Below, one piece after another: positions 10,284 through 21,725 of a stretch of DNA of 56,458 nt. Position 1 is the stretch's first letter. Each line of letters opens with the position of its first letter. Where the stretch lies: the NCBI GenBank assembly GCA_028691845.1, contig JAQUYL010000021.1:1-56458 (forward strand), written 5' to 3'. The stretch comes from Opitutaceae bacterium. Its GTDB lineage: Bacteria > Verrucomicrobiota > Verrucomicrobiia > Opitutales > Opitutaceae. The notes under the pieces are model-generated. The model saw only the letters and a program-made list of their open reading frames with translations. It did not search any database and was not told the DNA's origin. The translations under genes were made by a program, and so were the position numbers.

Positions 10284-10898
10284 CTATTTCGCAATCACAC
10301 CTTCCTTCTGCAGCTTTGCCACCTTGGGCCTGATGACGAACGCGCAATAGCCCGCGGATGGGTTTTTCTCGAAGTAATGCTGGTGGTACTCCTCCGCCGG
10401 CCAGAATTTCTTCAGCGGCACGATTTCGGTCACGATGGGACGCGTAAGGTTCTGTTGCTCTCCGGCCTTGGCCTTAAGTACGGCCTGATGCTGCGTCTCA
10501 TCGTGGTAGAACACCACCGAGCGATATTGCGGCCCCTCGTCATCTCCCTGCCTGTTCAGCGAGGTCGGGTCGTGCGCCTCCCAAAACACATTCAGCAGGT
10601 GTCCATAGCTGACCTCGGCGGGTTCGAACTCGATCTGCACAACCTCGGCATGCCCGGTTTTATGGGAGCAGACCTGCTCATAGGACGGCTGGTCGACGTG
10701 TCCGCCGGAATAGCCGCATACGACATTTTTCACGCCGGGCACGCGCTCGAACACGGCCTGCATGCACCAGAAGCAGCCGCCGCCAAAGGTGGCGAACTGG
10801 GATTTGGAAGAGGAGTTGACCGTCTCGGCTTGAACATGACTTTGACTCATAAAAAACAAGGCCGCACTGGCGGCAAGAAGCAGGATGGCGCGTTTCAT
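10284..10898 (-). CDS. msrA: Peptide methionine-S-sulfoxide reductase, exported
   Basis: This 204-aa MsrA reduces methionine-S-sulfoxide in oxidised proteins. The catalytic motif FGGGCFWCMQAVFE follows a short linker, with the substrate-site signatures GYSGGHVDQPSYEQVC, HAEVVQIEFEP and FWEAHDPTSLNRQGDD behind it. The N-terminus (MKRAILLLAASAALFFMSQSHVQA) is a clear signal peptide, so the enzyme is probably periplasmic or lipid-anchored rather than cytosolic. It runs in the same direction as the glycosyltransferase. Between them lie repeats of the ATCCGTGTCC type that are common between genes in this kind of genome. Confidence 0.93.
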   Translation of the reverse strand: MKRAILLLAASAALFFMSQSHVQAETVNSSSKSQFATFGGGCFWCMQAVFERVPGVKNVVCGYSGGHVDQPSYEQVCSHKTGHAEVVQIEFEPAEVSYGHLLNVFWEAHDPTSLNRQGDDEGPQYRSVVFYHDETQHQAVLKAKAGEQQNLTRPIVTEIVPLKKFWPAEEYHQHYFEKNPSAGYCAFVIRPKVAKLQKEGVIAK

Positions 10899-11062
10899 GA
10901 TGGGACAAATCGGGGAGACCGCCCTAAGCAGTACCATTCCCCTATCCTTTGGAATTCAGCAATTCGGGAAAAGCAAGCCCGCCGCCCCATTCCCCTCCGC
11001 CGTCCGGTTTCTGATTTCCAGATTCTCTTTCCACGCCGGTTGGTCTTGAATCCATTCGCACA

Positions 11063-11449
11063 ATGAAATCCGTCCCCGACTGCCGGCTCGACAAATGGCT
11101 GTGGCACGTGCGCGTGTTCAAGACCCGCAGCGACGCCACCGCCGCATGCCGCAACGGCTCCGCGCAGGTCAACAACCAGCCGGCCAAGCCGGCCCGCGAC
11201 GTGCGGCCGGGCGAGATCGTGTCAGTGCGCCTGGGGGTCATGTCCCGCACCCTCAGGGTGGTCGCCGTGCCGGCCGCCCGGGTCGGGGCCAAATTGCTGC
11301 CGGAGTTCGTCGAGGACCTCACCCCGCCAGCCGAATACGAAAAATTGAAACGCCCGAAGGTCGAACTGTTCCTGGCCAGGGGAAAAGGTCTTGGCCGGCC
11401 TACCAAGCGCGATCGCCGTGCCTTGGCGCGGCTGTTCGGATTCGAGTAA
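11063..11449 (+). CDS. S4-domain RNA-binding protein (Hsp15/HslR-like)
   Basis: This 128-aa basic protein has an N-terminal S4 domain: CRLDKWLWHVRVFKTRSDATAACRNG, then VNNQPAKPARDVRPGEIV. It matches the heat-shock protein Hsp15 (HslR), which binds 50S subunits still carrying a nascent chain and recycles them after heat stress. The tail (KRPKVELFLARGKGLGRPTKRDRRAL) is strongly basic, as expected for rRNA contact. It stands alone between divergent msrA and the convergent macro-domain gene. Confidence 0.85.
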   Translation: MKSVPDCRLDKWLWHVRVFKTRSDATAACRNGSAQVNNQPAKPARDVRPGEIVSVRLGVMSRTLRVVAVPAARVGAKLLPEFVEDLTPPAEYEKLKRPKVELFLARGKGLGRPTKRDRRALARLFGFE

Positions 11450-11477
11450 CCGCGTCCCGGCCCGGCCTGCGCCGGCA

Positions 11478-11567
11478 CTAGGCCTTCACCGGCGGACGCG
11501 TCCCTCCCTTCCCGCTCATCGGAGGCCGGGTTCCGCCTTTGCCCTCCATGGGCGCCCGGGTTCCGCC
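11478..11567. repeat. Three 30-nt tandem repeats in the macro-protein 3' end
   Basis: On the minus strand the units begin GGCGGAACCCGG, GGCGGAACCCGG and GGAGGGACGCGT and each encodes a GGTR-x-P-type decapeptide. The third unit contains the stop codon. The repeat adds a flexible, basic tail to the macro domain. Confidence 0.75.
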
Positions 11568-12080
11568 CAGCATCTCCGTCAGGGCGGCGCGGTAGACCTT
11601 GTAGTCATGCTGTCCGAAGCCGACAAACGTCACCTGCTGCGGCCATTCGCTGTTTTTCAAAAACTCCGCGCAGGTCCTGATCGCAATGCGGCACGCCTCC
11701 TCCAACGGATAGCCATAAAAACCTGTGCTGATGGAAGGAAAGGCCATCGTCTTGAATCGGTGCGCCGCGGCGATCTCCAGCGCCCGCTGATAACACGATG
11801 CCAGCACCGCGGCCTCCCCCTCTCCCCCTCCCTTCCAAATCGGGCCGACGGCATGAATGACGTACTTCGCGCGCAGTTTGTAACCATGGGTCAGCTTGGC
11901 ATCGCCCGTCGCACAGCCCCCGTGTCGCTTGCATTCCGTGCGCAACTCCGGGCCCGCCGCATCATGGATCGCTCCATCCACCCCGCCACCGCCGAGCAGT
12001 GAATTGTTGGCTCCATTGACGATGACTTCAACCGCCAGCCTCGTGATATCGCCTTCGACCACTTTCAGTCGTTCGCGCAT
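11478..12080 (-). CDS. Macro-domain protein (O-acetyl-ADP-ribose deacetylase-like)
   Basis: This 200-aa protein is a single macro domain of the YmdB type: VVEGDITRLAVEVIVNGANNSL, GGGGVDGAIHDAAGP, GDAKLTHGYKL, YVIHAVGP and AFPSISTGFYGYPLEEA. Family members bind ADP-ribose and remove it or its O-acetyl form from proteins and metabolites. The catalytic Asn and Asp of the YmdB class are visible in NGANNS and GVDGAIH. The last 29 residues are unusual: three copies of a GGTRxPM-x-GK unit encoded by 30-nt tandem repeats. They are not part of the fold and probably came from a short repeat growing into the 3' end. Confidence 0.88.
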   Translation of the reverse strand: MRERLKVVEGDITRLAVEVIVNGANNSLLGGGGVDGAIHDAAGPELRTECKRHGGCATGDAKLTHGYKLRAKYVIHAVGPIWKGGGEGEAAVLASCYQRALEIAAAHRFKTMAFPSISTGFYGYPLEEACRIAIRTCAEFLKNSEWPQQVTFVGFGQHDYKVYRAALTEMLGGTRAPMEGKGGTRPPMSGKGGTRPPVKA

Positions 12081-12388
12081 TAAGTAAGGCTATGATTTTT
12101 GCCCCTCCAGGCAAGGCAGGGATTTACCCAGGACGACATGGGCACCTCTCCGCAAGCCTTCGCTGGCGCCACCCTCCCAAGCCATGTTCCATCGTTCATT
12201 CACCTTCCGCTGCAAGGACGGACCATCAGATGGCTGGGTCCTTGCCTCCATTATCAACCTAAAATGCCAGCGGTGCTGTCATGGATGGGGATCAAGATCG
12301 GTTCGGACGGTCTGCCGGAATGCGGGGCCCCATCCACTGGTCGCTGTTGACTGCTCTCTGCCTGCACCCCGCTGGCGGCCTGTTCCGT

Positions 12389-12442
12389 TCAGCGCGCCAG
12401 CTTGCGATACTTGATCCGGTGCGGCTGGTCGGCGTTCTTTGC
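12389..12442 (-). pseudogene. Relic of a second ettA 3' end
   Basis: Read on the minus strand, this piece encodes KNADQPHRIKYRKLAR followed by TGA. The intact ettA gene nearby ends KDADQPHRIKYRRLTR and stops. A 19-nt block (12417-12435 against 12559-12577) is identical. Only about the last 17 codons are present. The rest of the 12081-12530 gap shows no gene. The relic implies that another copy or allele of the ettA end once lay here. Confidence 0.8.
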
Positions 12443-12530
12443 CTCGGTTTCGCGCGAGCGAGAACCGGGGACAAACACCGGGTGGCCAGCCGGCCACAAC
12501 GGTGTCGCCCATTCGCGTTAAGCCAATTCC

Positions 12531-14219
<1,689 letters not shown>

Positions 14220-14630
14220 GGGCCGACCATCCAAACGAAAAATGCGCCGTCGGCCAGCCTGCATGCGGGGCCGATCATCCTTCCGGACGGTACCCCGCCC
14301 CATTTCGCCGGGCGCGAGAGGACCGCCACAGATCGAACCCCGACCGCGAGACCACCGGACGGCCGGCGCCCAACCCGACATTGTCATTTAATAGATGACA
14401 TTCTTCTTTGTGCCCCCTCTGCAAGGCGAAGGAATCAAGTTAGATTAAGGTGCGGTAATCGCCGCGCGCCCCTCCGACTGTGGCGTGGCCGCGCCGCAGC
14501 AGGAAACCGCGCATTATGCCTCAAGCATGGCAGTGCTTGTGTCGGTGATGCTTCTCGTCGCAGAGCATGGCGCTCTAGCGCTGCCGCCTTGACATCCGAT
14601 CCTTCCTCTCGTTTCTTCGATCATCTCCTC
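14220..14630. other. Divergent control region between ettA and the ilv leader
   Basis: About 410 bp without a gene. A TTGACA hexamer at 14589-14594 could be a -35 box for the ilv leader transcript, but no good -10 box is seen 16-18 bp downstream, so the promoter is not defined. No further RNA element was recognised. Confidence 0.4.
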
Positions 14631-14720
14631 ATGAATCCCTTCCGCCCGACGACTCTAGCTTCCCTCGGCCTCCTTCTTCTGGTCGTCGTCGTCCTGAAAC
14701 GCGTGCCGCGAGGGATCTGA
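14631..14720 (+). CDS. ilv operon leader peptide
   Basis: This 29-codon open frame ends in a run of branched-chain codons: LGLLLLVVVVL (residues 12-22), later a Val and a final Ile before TGA. It ends 15 nt before a strong terminator hairpin and about 100 nt before ilvB. This is the classic layout of an ilv attenuator leader such as ivbL. When charged Leu, Val or Ile tRNA is short, a stalled ribosome would keep the terminator from forming. GAGGG at 14710-14714, covered by the ribosome at the leader's end, can pair with CCCTC at 14739-14743 in the terminator arm, giving a simple antiterminator; that pairing is inference. No strong ribosome binding site is visible. Confidence 0.85.
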   Translation: MNPFRPTTLASLGLLLLVVVVLKRVPRGI

Positions 14721-14735
14721 GTTATAACCGACTTT

Positions 14736-14771
14736 GCCCCCTCCGGCGCCGACCGGAGGGGGCTTTTTTTT
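14736..14771 (+). terminator. ilv attenuator terminator
   Basis: An 11-bp GC-rich stem, GCCCCCTCCGG (14736-14746) with CCGGAGGGGGC (14753-14763), has a 6-nt loop and is followed by eight T residues. It stands between the leader peptide and ilvB, so it acts as a regulated (premature) terminator rather than as an operon end. Confidence 0.92.
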
Positions 14772-14817
14772 GGCCCCACCGGAACCGGCAAAGGAACGGG
14801 CTCCCAACCCAAACCAT

Positions 14818-16518
14818 ATGAAAACCACTGGAGCCAGACTTCTCCGCACCCTGCTTGAACGACAGGGCATTCATACCATCGCGGGCATTCCCGGCGGAGC
14901 CATCCTGCCGTTCTACGACGCCCTGCACTCTGCGGGTCAGCAGAGAACCATCCGCCATGTTCTGACGCGCCATGAGCAGGGCGCCGGCTTCATCGCCCAG
15001 GGCATGGCGCGCGCCACCGGCCGCGCCGCCGTCTGCGTCGCCACTTCCGGTCCGGGCGCCACCAATCTTCTCACTGCGATCGCCGATGCCCGGCTCGATT
15101 CCGTCCCGCTCGTGGCCATCACCGGCCAGGTGCCGCAGACGCTCATCGGCACCGATGCCTTCCAGGAGGTCGACACCTACGGCCTCACCCTGCCGATCAC
15201 GAAGCACAACTTCCTCGCCCGCTCCGCCGCCCAGTTGCTCGAGGTGGTGCCGCTCGCCTTTCAACTCGCCGAGTCCGGCCGCCCCGGCCCCGTGGCCATC
15301 GACGTTCCCAAGGATGTGCTCACTGCCACTCTCGAGGTGACGGACTGGCCCGCGCCCGGCGGGGCCGTACCGCCTCCGCCCTGCCCCGAGGAGGAAATCG
15401 CCACCCTCGCGCGGCGGCTCGCCGCAGCGCAACGCCCCGTGCTGTATCTCGGCGGCGGTGTGATCTCCTCCGGCGCCGCCGATCTCGCCTGCACGCTGGC
15501 GCAGCGCCTCTCGGCGCCGACCGTCTGCACCCTCATGGCCCTCGGCGCCATGCCGCCCGCCAATCCGCTGTTCATGGGCATGCTCGGCATGCATGCGACC
15601 AAGGGCACCAACCTGCTCCTCGAGGAGGCCGACCTGCTCCTCGGCATCGGCGTGCGTTTCGACGATCGCGCCACCGGCCGCGTGGCTGAATTCTGCCCGC
15701 ATGCCACCATCGCCCATATCGACATCGACCAGGCGGAAATCGGCAAGATCAAGCTCCCCTACGTCAGTCTCGTGGGAGACGCCGCCGACATTCTCCGCCG
15801 CCTGCTGGAGCATCTGCCCGCACAATCCCGCCCGGCCTGGCGCACCCGGGCGTCGCACCTCCGCCAGGCACATCCCTTGCGTCATCCTCCCCGCGCCGAG
15901 GACCCCCTGCATCCGGTCAACCTCTGTCAGTTTCTCGGCGAGATGCTGCCGATCGACACCATTCTCACGACCGACGTGGGCCAGCATCAGATGTGGGTCG
16001 CCCAGGCCTACCCCGTGCGCCGGCCGCGCGGACTGCTCACCTCGGGCGGGCTCGGCACAATGGGCTTCGGCCTGCCCGCCGCGATCGGTGCCGCGCTCGC
16101 GCAGCCGGGCCGCCGCGTCGCCTGCGTGAGCGGTGACGGCTCCATTCTCATGAACATTCAGGAGCTCGCGACCCTGGCCGAACTGCGTCTGCCGGTCGCC
16201 GTGCTGGTGTTCAACAACGGGCAGCTCGGCCTCGTGCGCCAGCAGCAGGAACTCTTCTACCATGGCCGCTACGAGGCTTCCCGCTTTGACGTCGTACCCG
16301 ATTTCGCCGCGCTGGCCCGTGCATTCGGCCTCCGCGGAATACGGCTCGATCCCGCGGGCGACCCGCTCACCGACCTCGCCGAGGCGCTGGCAGCCCCGGG
16401 GCCCTGCGTGATCGACATCCCTATCGAGGAGCACGCCAACGTGCTGCCCATGGTGCCGCCCGGCGCTGCCAACCACCAGATGATTGCCGAACCCGAACTC
16501 GCCTCCCTCCATGCCTGA
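14818..16518 (+). CDS. ilvB: Acetolactate synthase, large catalytic subunit
   Basis: This 566-aa thiamine-diphosphate enzyme condenses two pyruvates, or pyruvate and 2-oxobutyrate, in the first common step of Val/Leu/Ile synthesis. The catalytic Glu side is in GIPGGAILPFYDAL, followed by HEQGAGFIAQGMARATG, GPGATNLLTAIADA and the FAD/central-domain segment GGGVISSGAADLAC. The ThDP-Mg motif is GDGSILMNIQELATL with the matching NN in LVFNNGQLGLV. ATG 14818 places the start after the attenuator and gives the family N-terminus MKTTGARLLRTLLERQG; extension upstream would run into the hairpin. It overlaps ilvN by 8 bp. Confidence 0.95.
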   Translation: MKTTGARLLRTLLERQGIHTIAGIPGGAILPFYDALHSAGQQRTIRHVLTRHEQGAGFIAQGMARATGRAAVCVATSGPGATNLLTAIADARLDSVPLVAITGQVPQTLIGTDAFQEVDTYGLTLPITKHNFLARSAAQLLEVVPLAFQLAESGRPGPVAIDVPKDVLTATLEVTDWPAPGGAVPPPPCPEEEIATLARRLAAAQRPVLYLGGGVISSGAADLACTLAQRLSAPTVCTLMALGAMPPANPLFMGMLGMHATKGTNLLLEEADLLLGIGVRFDDRATGRVAEFCPHATIAHIDIDQAEIGKIKLPYVSLVGDAADILRRLLEHLPAQSRPAWRTRASHLRQAHPLRHPPRAEDPLHPVNLCQFLGEMLPIDTILTTDVGQHQMWVAQAYPVRRPRGLLTSGGLGTMGFGLPAAIGAALAQPGRRVACVSGDGSILMNIQELATLAELRLPVAVLVFNNGQLGLVRQQQELFYHGRYEASRFDVVPDFAALARAFGLRGIRLDPAGDPLTDLAEALAAPGPCVIDIPIEEHANVLPMVPPGAANHQMIAEPELASLHA

Positions 16519-16903
16519 CCACTCGCCTTCCTTCCCCTTGCCTGCAAGCTCCTCCCCGCCGTCGGAAACCGCCACGGGGAATTGTCACGTATTGCGCGAC
16601 AAACCTCCGGCCCCCACGGCGGTGCTCGAGCTGCGGGTGCGCAACCATCCGGGCACGATGTCGCACATCACGGGACTGTTTGCGCGCCGCGCCTTCAATC
16701 TCGAGGCCATTCTCTGCGTCCCTCTCGCCGAGGGGGCAACGAGCCTCATGCTCCTGCTCGTGGCCGAGGAGCCACGCCTGGAGCAGGTCGAGCGTCAACT
16801 CGCCAAACTTCATGACGTGCTGTCGGTCCACCACCGGAAGGATCTCAGCCCGGGCTTTTTCACCCGCCTCACTGCGGCCGCGTCGCCCGCTCCAGCCGGG
16901 TGA
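16511..16903 (+). CDS. ilvN: Acetolactate synthase, small regulatory subunit
   Basis: This 130-aa protein has one ACT domain (about residues 38-105): TAVLELRVRNHPGTMSHITGLFARRAFNLEAI and following. The small subunit raises activity of IlvB and gives feedback control by valine. It is the short, E. coli IlvN-like form without the second C-terminal domain found in IlvH. Pro/Ser-rich residues precede the ACT fold. The start is the ATG at 16511, overlapping the ilvB stop (ATGCCTGA), which implies coupled translation. Confidence 0.92.
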   Translation: MPDHSPSFPLPASSSPPSETATGNCHVLRDKPPAPTAVLELRVRNHPGTMSHITGLFARRAFNLEAILCVPLAEGATSLMLLLVAEEPRLEQVERQLAKLHDVLSVHHRKDLSPGFFTRLTAAASPAPAG

Positions 16904-17126
16904 GAAAGGCCAGGGCCTCGGCGCGGGTCGCGCCGCACATCTCTTCCGCCGGCCGCAAATTCCCGCACACGGCCGGCCTCCCGGGCCGGCCGAAGAGCGC
17001 GCACCGGTAATCCGGCAGCAACTGCACGCAGGGAATACCGCCGGGTTTGCCGGATGGCATTCCCGGAATCGGTGACGAGAGGGAGGGGGCGATGCAGCAG
17101 GCGCCGCAACCCGGACGGCAGTCCAT
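16869..17126 (-). CDS. YkgJ-family cysteine-cluster protein
   Basis: This 85-aa protein has the cysteine pattern of the zinc- or iron-chelating YkgJ/CxxCxxCC family: DCRPGCGACCIAPS at the start, GIPCVQLLPDYRCALFG in the middle and VCGNLRPAEEMCG later. The biochemical role of the family is not established. Its ATG lies 2 nt after the stop of the large DUF748 gene, so the two form an operon. Its 3' end overlaps the convergent ilvN gene by 35 bp. Confidence 0.85.
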   Translation of the reverse strand: MDCRPGCGACCIAPSLSSPIPGMPSGKPGGIPCVQLLPDYRCALFGRPGRPAVCGNLRPAEEMCGATRAEALAFLTRLERATRPQ

Positions 17127-17128
17127 GA

Positions 17129-20100
17129 TTACTGCAATTCGAGAAACACGCGCGGCCCCTTCCCGGCCGACGCCGCGGAGGGATCCTTCGGCTTGCTGAT
17201 GAAAAGCCGGTCGGCCGCGATCTGGCCCTCGGTGGCCAGATAGTCGCGCACCCGGCGGGCGCGGGTGTCGGCGAGCATCTGTAAATCGTCGGAGGTCACC
17301 TCGACCGTCTCGGCCAGCCGGCCGGTCATCTCCTCGAGCGGCAGGCCGGTAGCCTTGGCGGCAGCCACTGCCTGTTCGTGTTCCGCCGTCAGACGGGCGT
17401 TTTCCCGCTGCGCCGCGCGCTGCTCACGCTGGGCCTTGAAGGTAAGCCAAGCGATCAGTCGCTTGAAAAAGCCCTGGGGTGGCGCAGGCGGAGTGACGAC
17501 GGCGGGCGGGGTCGGCAATGGCGTGCCGAAGGTGGTACCCGGCGGGAATTTCTCGTCGAAAAGCTTCTTGAGAATCGCGGCCTGCTGTTCCGGCGTGATC
17601 ACGAGCTGTTCGGGCGGAGCGATGTTGGAGTCGGTTGCGCGCTGTTCCTCCCAGATTTTGCGCCGCACCATGTCGGTGAGTTTCAAGCGTTGCACTGCAT
17701 AACTGTCGGCAGCGCGGTCGTAACTGCCCTCGATCCCGAGATTCAGTCCAGGCCGGTTGTTGAGCGCCTTGATGAGCGTGGCCAGCTTGGACAGTTCCGC
17801 CGCCTGCAGGTCGCTACCTCCAGGAGAGAAATCCTGGTAGGCCAGCTCATCGCCACCTCCACCGAACATCGATCCCAGCAGTGTGAAGGGGGACGTGGCG
17901 GCCTTCACGAGCAAATTGGAAATGACGCGCCAGACGACGCGCCCGATGCGGAATTCGGGATCGTCGAGGCTGCCCTGCACCGGCACATCCAAGACGATCC
18001 GTCCGTCGCTATCCTTGAGCAGCGCGACGCCAAGCCGGACCGGCAGGCCGGTGGCGTCTGGACTGTTGGTCGCTGTCCCGAAGGTGAACTGGTTCACGGT
18101 AACCACATTGGTGAGATCGAGCTTCCGGTCATCGAGCTTGGCGGCAACGTCGACATTGAGCTGGCCGCGCGCGAGCTCATAGCCGGCGAATTTGCCGCTG
18201 TAGGGGCTGAGCGGGGTGAGATCGACGTTCTTCACGTCAACCTTCAGGTCCACAAATTTCCTCGCAGCGAGCGGATCGAGCCGCCCGGAGATGGCGATCG
18301 GCCCTGCCCCGTCTACGATCGTCTTCAGGTCGATCTGCCCCTGGCCAGGGTGGGCCGAGGAGAGGCCGGTGACCGTGCCCGCGAACTCTTGTAGCGCCAT
18401 ATGCACGCCGGGCTGGAGCGAACGGTCGGTGAAGCTGAAATCGCCCCCGTCTATCACGATCCGGCCGATCTCGACGCTGGGTACGGCTGGCGCAGCCTGA
18501 GCCGCCGGGGCCGGGGTCGGGGTCGCCGTTGCCGGCGCCGGCTCACTCTTCGCGACAGCGGCGAGATTGATCGTCTTGTCCTCGGCCACGACCACTCGCG
18601 CATAGGGACCGGAGATGGCAACCTCGGCCAGCGTAAGGGATAGCTGTGGGGTCGTGGCTGCCTGGAGCCCGGTCAGCACCACCCGGCCGAAGCCCGCCAG
18701 CGGTTCGCTCCGAACTCCGTCGACCAGGGCGAATTTCTCCACCGCAATATCGCCTGAGGCGGTCACCGCCGGCGCTGCACCGTCCGTCAGCGTGACCCCG
18801 GTCTCGAGGGTCGCCGACACCGCGCCCTGCGTGAGACGCACGTTGACGAACTGCTCGAGATAGGGGCTGAGCGGTAGAATTTCGAATCCGGCGGCCACGG
18901 TCTTCACGCTGGCATGGATTTGCGGCTTCAACTCCACCGTGCCCTCGACGCGCACCGTGCCCTGCGGGGCCCAGGTGAAACTGGCTTGCAGCGGCATCGT
19001 CGCATGGTCAGCAAGCGAGAAGTTTTTCAACGATACCATCACCCCACCGAGACTCAGGTGCGCCGGGCGCGGAGCGGCCTGGTCTTCAAACTCCAATGTG
19101 AAATTCTCGATGGCCAGCTCCCCCAGGGAAAAGTCCGGCAGCTTGGCTCCTGCCGGGGCCGCGCTGGCGGCCGGGGCCGAAACAGGATCCTCCGCCGGGG
19201 GCGGCAGCAGCCGGAGCAGATTGATCGTGCCGGCGGCGTCCCGCTGGGCGGCGACGCGGCCGCCCTGCAGCCCGATCCGGGCGATGGAAACCTTCATGGC
19301 CACCGCATCGGCCACCACGCCGGCCACATCAAGAGCCGGCAGTTCCAGCACCGCCGTGGTGCTGTCCCGCTCAGCCACCCGCAGGGTGCGCAATTGCATC
19401 CCGCCTTCCTGCAGACGAAGCACCCGTTTGGCCGGATCGAGGTCGATCTCGTAGCGTCCCTGCACGGAGAGTTTTCCCTCCAGCAGATCGGCCCGCACCA
19501 AATCCGCATAGAATGGCGCGTATTTCGGCAGCGCCAGATTCTCCACCGAAAATTCACCCTGCGAGCGGAACGGCTCCGCGCGCAGCGAGCCTTTCCACAT
19601 CAGCTTCTCCCCGGTCTCCGTGACCGCCGCAAACTGATACGGCGCTCCGCGCTCGCCAGCGGTCCGGAAATCCGTCAGAGTGAATGCCACCGGTCCAATC
19701 ACCGTGCGGAATGGCAACCGCCTTGAGAGGTCGGCAAAATCGAGCTGCGCCCCCGTTACCGCCAGCCGCCCGATGCGCACTGGTCGCGCGGGCGGAGTGG
19801 GAGTCTCCGCGGCTGCTGGCGTCGCGGGAGAGAGTTTCTTCAGGATGTCGGAAAAATTGAACGATCCGTCGCGCTCCACAGCCACTGCCGCATGGAATCC
19901 ATCTAGTTCAATGGCGCTCACGACCCATTCGCCGAAGAGCGAACCGAAGGCATCGGCGTTCACATACAACCGATCCCATCCGGCGAACGAGCCGCGTTCA
20001 TCCGGCGTGCGGATGTCGAACCGCTCCAGCGTGACCGACAGCGCATAAGGATTCAGGCGAACCTGGCCGATGGTAACGTGGCGACCGAGCGTCTCCGAGA

Positions 20101-20224
20101 GCTTCTTTTCCGCCTGCGCCTTTATGATCGGCGGGGCGATCCAAAACCCGGCGACTGTGAAAACAAGCAAAGCCGCGGCAATTCCGATAAGCCAGCGGCG
20201 CGCACGCAGCGGAAGGTAATTCAT
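17129..20224 (-). CDS. Large DUF748 (AsmA-like) envelope protein
   Basis: This 1031-aa protein has an N-terminal membrane anchor ([26 protein letters not shown]) and then a long periplasmic part with DUF748 signatures: [49 protein letters not shown] and [23 protein letters not shown]-terminal segment ([38 protein letters not shown]) is typical of the family. Pro/Ala-rich linkers separate repeats. AsmA-like proteins bridge or sit in the periplasm and are implicated in lipid transport or outer-membrane assembly; this one's exact task is not known. The gene leads the ykgJ-like gene. Confidence 0.85.
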   Translation of the reverse strand: MNYLPLRARRWLIGIAAALLVFTVAGFWIAPPIIKAQAEKKLSETLGRHVTIGQVRLNPYALSVTLERFDIRTPDERGSFAGWDRLYVNADAFGSLFGEWVVSAIELDGFHAAVAVERDGSFNFSDILKKLSPATPAAAETPTPPARPVRIGRLAVTGAQLDFADLSRRLPFRTVIGPVAFTLTDFRTAGERGAPYQFAAVTETGEKLMWKGSLRAEPFRSQGEFSVENLALPKYAPFYADLVRADLLEGKLSVQGRYEIDLDPAKRVLRLQEGGMQLRTLRVAERDSTTAVLELPALDVAGVVADAVAMKVSIARIGLQGGRVAAQRDAAGTINLLRLLPPPAEDPVSAPAASAAPAGAKLPDFSLGELAIENFTLEFEDQAAPRPAHLSLGGVMVSLKNFSLADHATMPLQASFTWAPQGTVRVEGTVELKPQIHASVKTVAAGFEILPLSPYLEQFVNVRLTQGAVSATLETGVTLTDGAAPAVTASGDIAVEKFALVDGVRSEPLAGFGRVVLTGLQAATTPQLSLTLAEVAISGPYARVVVAEDKTINLAAVAKSEPAPATATPTPAPAAQAAPAVPSVEIGRIVIDGGDFSFTDRSLQPGVHMALQEFAGTVTGLSSAHPGQGQIDLKTIVDGAGPIAISGRLDPLAARKFVDLKVDVKNVDLTPLSPYSGKFAGYELARGQLNVDVAAKLDDRKLDLTNVVTVNQFTFGTATNSPDATGLPVRLGVALLKDSDGRIVLDVPVQGSLDDPEFRIGRVVWRVISNLLVKAATSPFTLLGSMFGGGGDELAYQDFSPGGSDLQAAELSKLATLIKALNNRPGLNLGIEGSYDRAADSYAVQRLKLTDMVRRKIWEEQRATDSNIAPPEQLVITPEQQAAILKKLFDEKFPPGTTFGTPLPTPPAVVTPPAPPQGFFKRLIAWLTFKAQREQRAAQRENARLTAEHEQAVAAAKATGLPLEEMTGRLAETVEVTSDDLQMLADTRARRVRDYLATEGQIAADRLFISKPKDPSAASAGKGPRVFLELQ

Positions 20225-20316
20225 GTTTTTATGCTGATCAAATCCGGCTCAAATGGCAATACTCCCGCGCACATCCGGCTTGGCGGACGGCGGGACCGAG
20301 TGTAACCGTCACCGGC

Positions 20317-20733
20317 ATGAAATTCCATCGGCAGGAACTCTGGTTTGAGGTGCCGCAACGACGCCAACTGCTCAACATCACGCCGCAGGTCGCCGACGCC
20401 GTGAAGGCCAGCGGCGTGCAGGAGGGCCTCTGCCTCGTAAACGCCATGCACATCAGCGCCTCGGTATTCATCAACGACGACGAGGCCGGCCTGCACCACG
20501 ATTTCGAGGTGTGGCTCGAAAGGCTCGCCCCGGAGAGGCCGCATTCGCAATACCGGCACAACGTCCGCGAGGACAATGCCGACGCCCATCTCAAGCGCAC
20601 AATCATGGGTCGGGAGGTTGTCGTCGCCATCACCGGCGGCCAGCTCGATTTCGGACCGTGGGAGCAGATTTTCTATGGCGAGTTTGACGGCTGTCGCCGG
20701 AAGCGCGTGCTGGTCAAAATCATCGGCGAATGA
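20317..20733 (+). CDS. YjbQ-family protein (UPF0047, secondary thiamine-phosphate synthase type)
   Basis: This 138-aa protein matches YjbQ/UPF0047 from end to end: [32 protein letters not shown], then [49 protein letters not shown]. The His, Asp and Glu residues in these blocks form the conserved pocket. Some members have weak thiamine-phosphate synthase activity in complementation tests, but the real role is open. The stop overlaps the start of the following thioesterase by 4 nt (ATGA). Confidence 0.9.
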   Translation: MKFHRQELWFEVPQRRQLLNITPQVADAVKASGVQEGLCLVNAMHISASVFINDDEAGLHHDFEVWLERLAPERPHSQYRHNVREDNADAHLKRTIMGREVVVAITGGQLDFGPWEQIFYGEFDGCRRKRVLVKIIGE

Positions 20734-21200
20734 AATCCCCGAAACCTGCCAGCCGGTCGGCCCGCGAACTCGAAGCTTTCCTGCACGAGAAGATTCCGCT
20801 CACGCAGGCGATGGAGATCCGCGTCCCGGAAAACAGCGCGCTGCGCGTCGTTGTTGAAGCCCCGCTCACTGCCAACATCAATCACTTGGGCACCGCCTTC
20901 GGCGGCAGCCTGCACGCGCTCCCTACCCTGGCCGGCTACGGTCTGGTGTGGACGCTTCTCCAGGAGGCCGGCCTGTGTGAAGGACACGTGGTGCTCAAAA
21001 GCAGCCGGGCCAGCTACCGTGAGCCGGTGCGCGGCAGATTGCGCGCCGTCTGCGTCCGCCCGCCGGCCGCCGTGGTGGCCGAGTTCCTCGCCAATGTGCG
21101 CCGCCACAAAAAGGCCCGTATGGAACTCGCCGCTATCGTCGAAGGCGAAGGCGACCAACCTGCGGTCGAATTCCACGGCATGTTCGTGGCCGTGGGATGA
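20730..21200 (+). CDS. YiiD_C-type putative thioesterase
   Basis: This 156-aa protein looks like the hot-dog-fold domain found at the C-terminus of Yii[27 protein letters not shown] is the central helix block, followed by [22 protein letters not shown]. Hot-dog enzymes hydrolyse acyl-CoA or acyl-ACP thioesters; the substrate here is unknown. It is translationally coupled to the YjbQ gene. No N-acetyltransferase domain is present, unlike in full-length YiiD. Confidence 0.75.
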   Translation: MKSPKPASRSARELEAFLHEKIPLTQAMEIRVPENSALRVVVEAPLTANINHLGTAFGGSLHALPTLAGYGLVWTLLQEAGLCEGHVVLKSSRASYREPVRGRLRAVCVRPPAAVVAEFLANVRRHKKARMELAAIVEGEGDQPAVEFHGMFVAVG

Positions 21201-21725
21201 AGCCGCGCTTTCTTCAACGAAGGTTCCGTTCTGTGGGTCGCGGCATCGCTGCCTGATCACGCCTGCTCCGAGGCGGCCGGCAGCGGAGAGAATCCTTCCC
21301 GAATGTTCAGTCCGGAACGGATGGTGATGCCGACGGACGCCTGCACGCCTTTGACATGTGGTCGGACAAGTGAAGTCCTGACCTCCCTGGGGAAGAGGTG
21401 GACCAATCGGGCCCAACCGTCACTGGTTAAATTTCACTAATCCTCGGTGTTGACCTGCCTGCCTTCCGGGATGTTTTGGGAAAATTAGTCTGATATCGCT
21501 TACCCCCGTTAAAACTTCGGTATTAGGCTTGATGAGAATTAAGCTTTACCTCAGCCTCGCATATCAAAAGATGCCATTGTCCTATAAGCTGGAATTGGTA
21601 TGGCATCTGCCCCACTACCCCGCCATTAATCACTACCCCCAGAATTGACCCCACGGCCCAGGCCGAAGTCAGCGCAAGTATTTTCAGCAGATATTTCAGT
21701 CGTAATATCCTAACCCCAAATAACT
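21201..21725 (+). other. Upstream region of the TonB receptor gene
   Basis: This 525-bp non-coding stretch becomes AT-richer towards the receptor gene, as expected for a promoter region. An AT-rich patch near 21529-21544 (TGATGAGAATTAAGC) faintly recalls a Fur-type operator, but the match is too weak to call. No gene or RNA was recognised. Confidence 0.4.

Noticed and set aside
14722..16575. 617-codon minus-strand frame opposite ilvB
   Set aside because: Antisense shadow that also runs through the attenuator hairpin.
20225..20316. Thiamine riboswitch before the YjbQ gene
   Set aside because: The gap is only about 90 bp and none of the conserved TPP-riboswitch strings is present.
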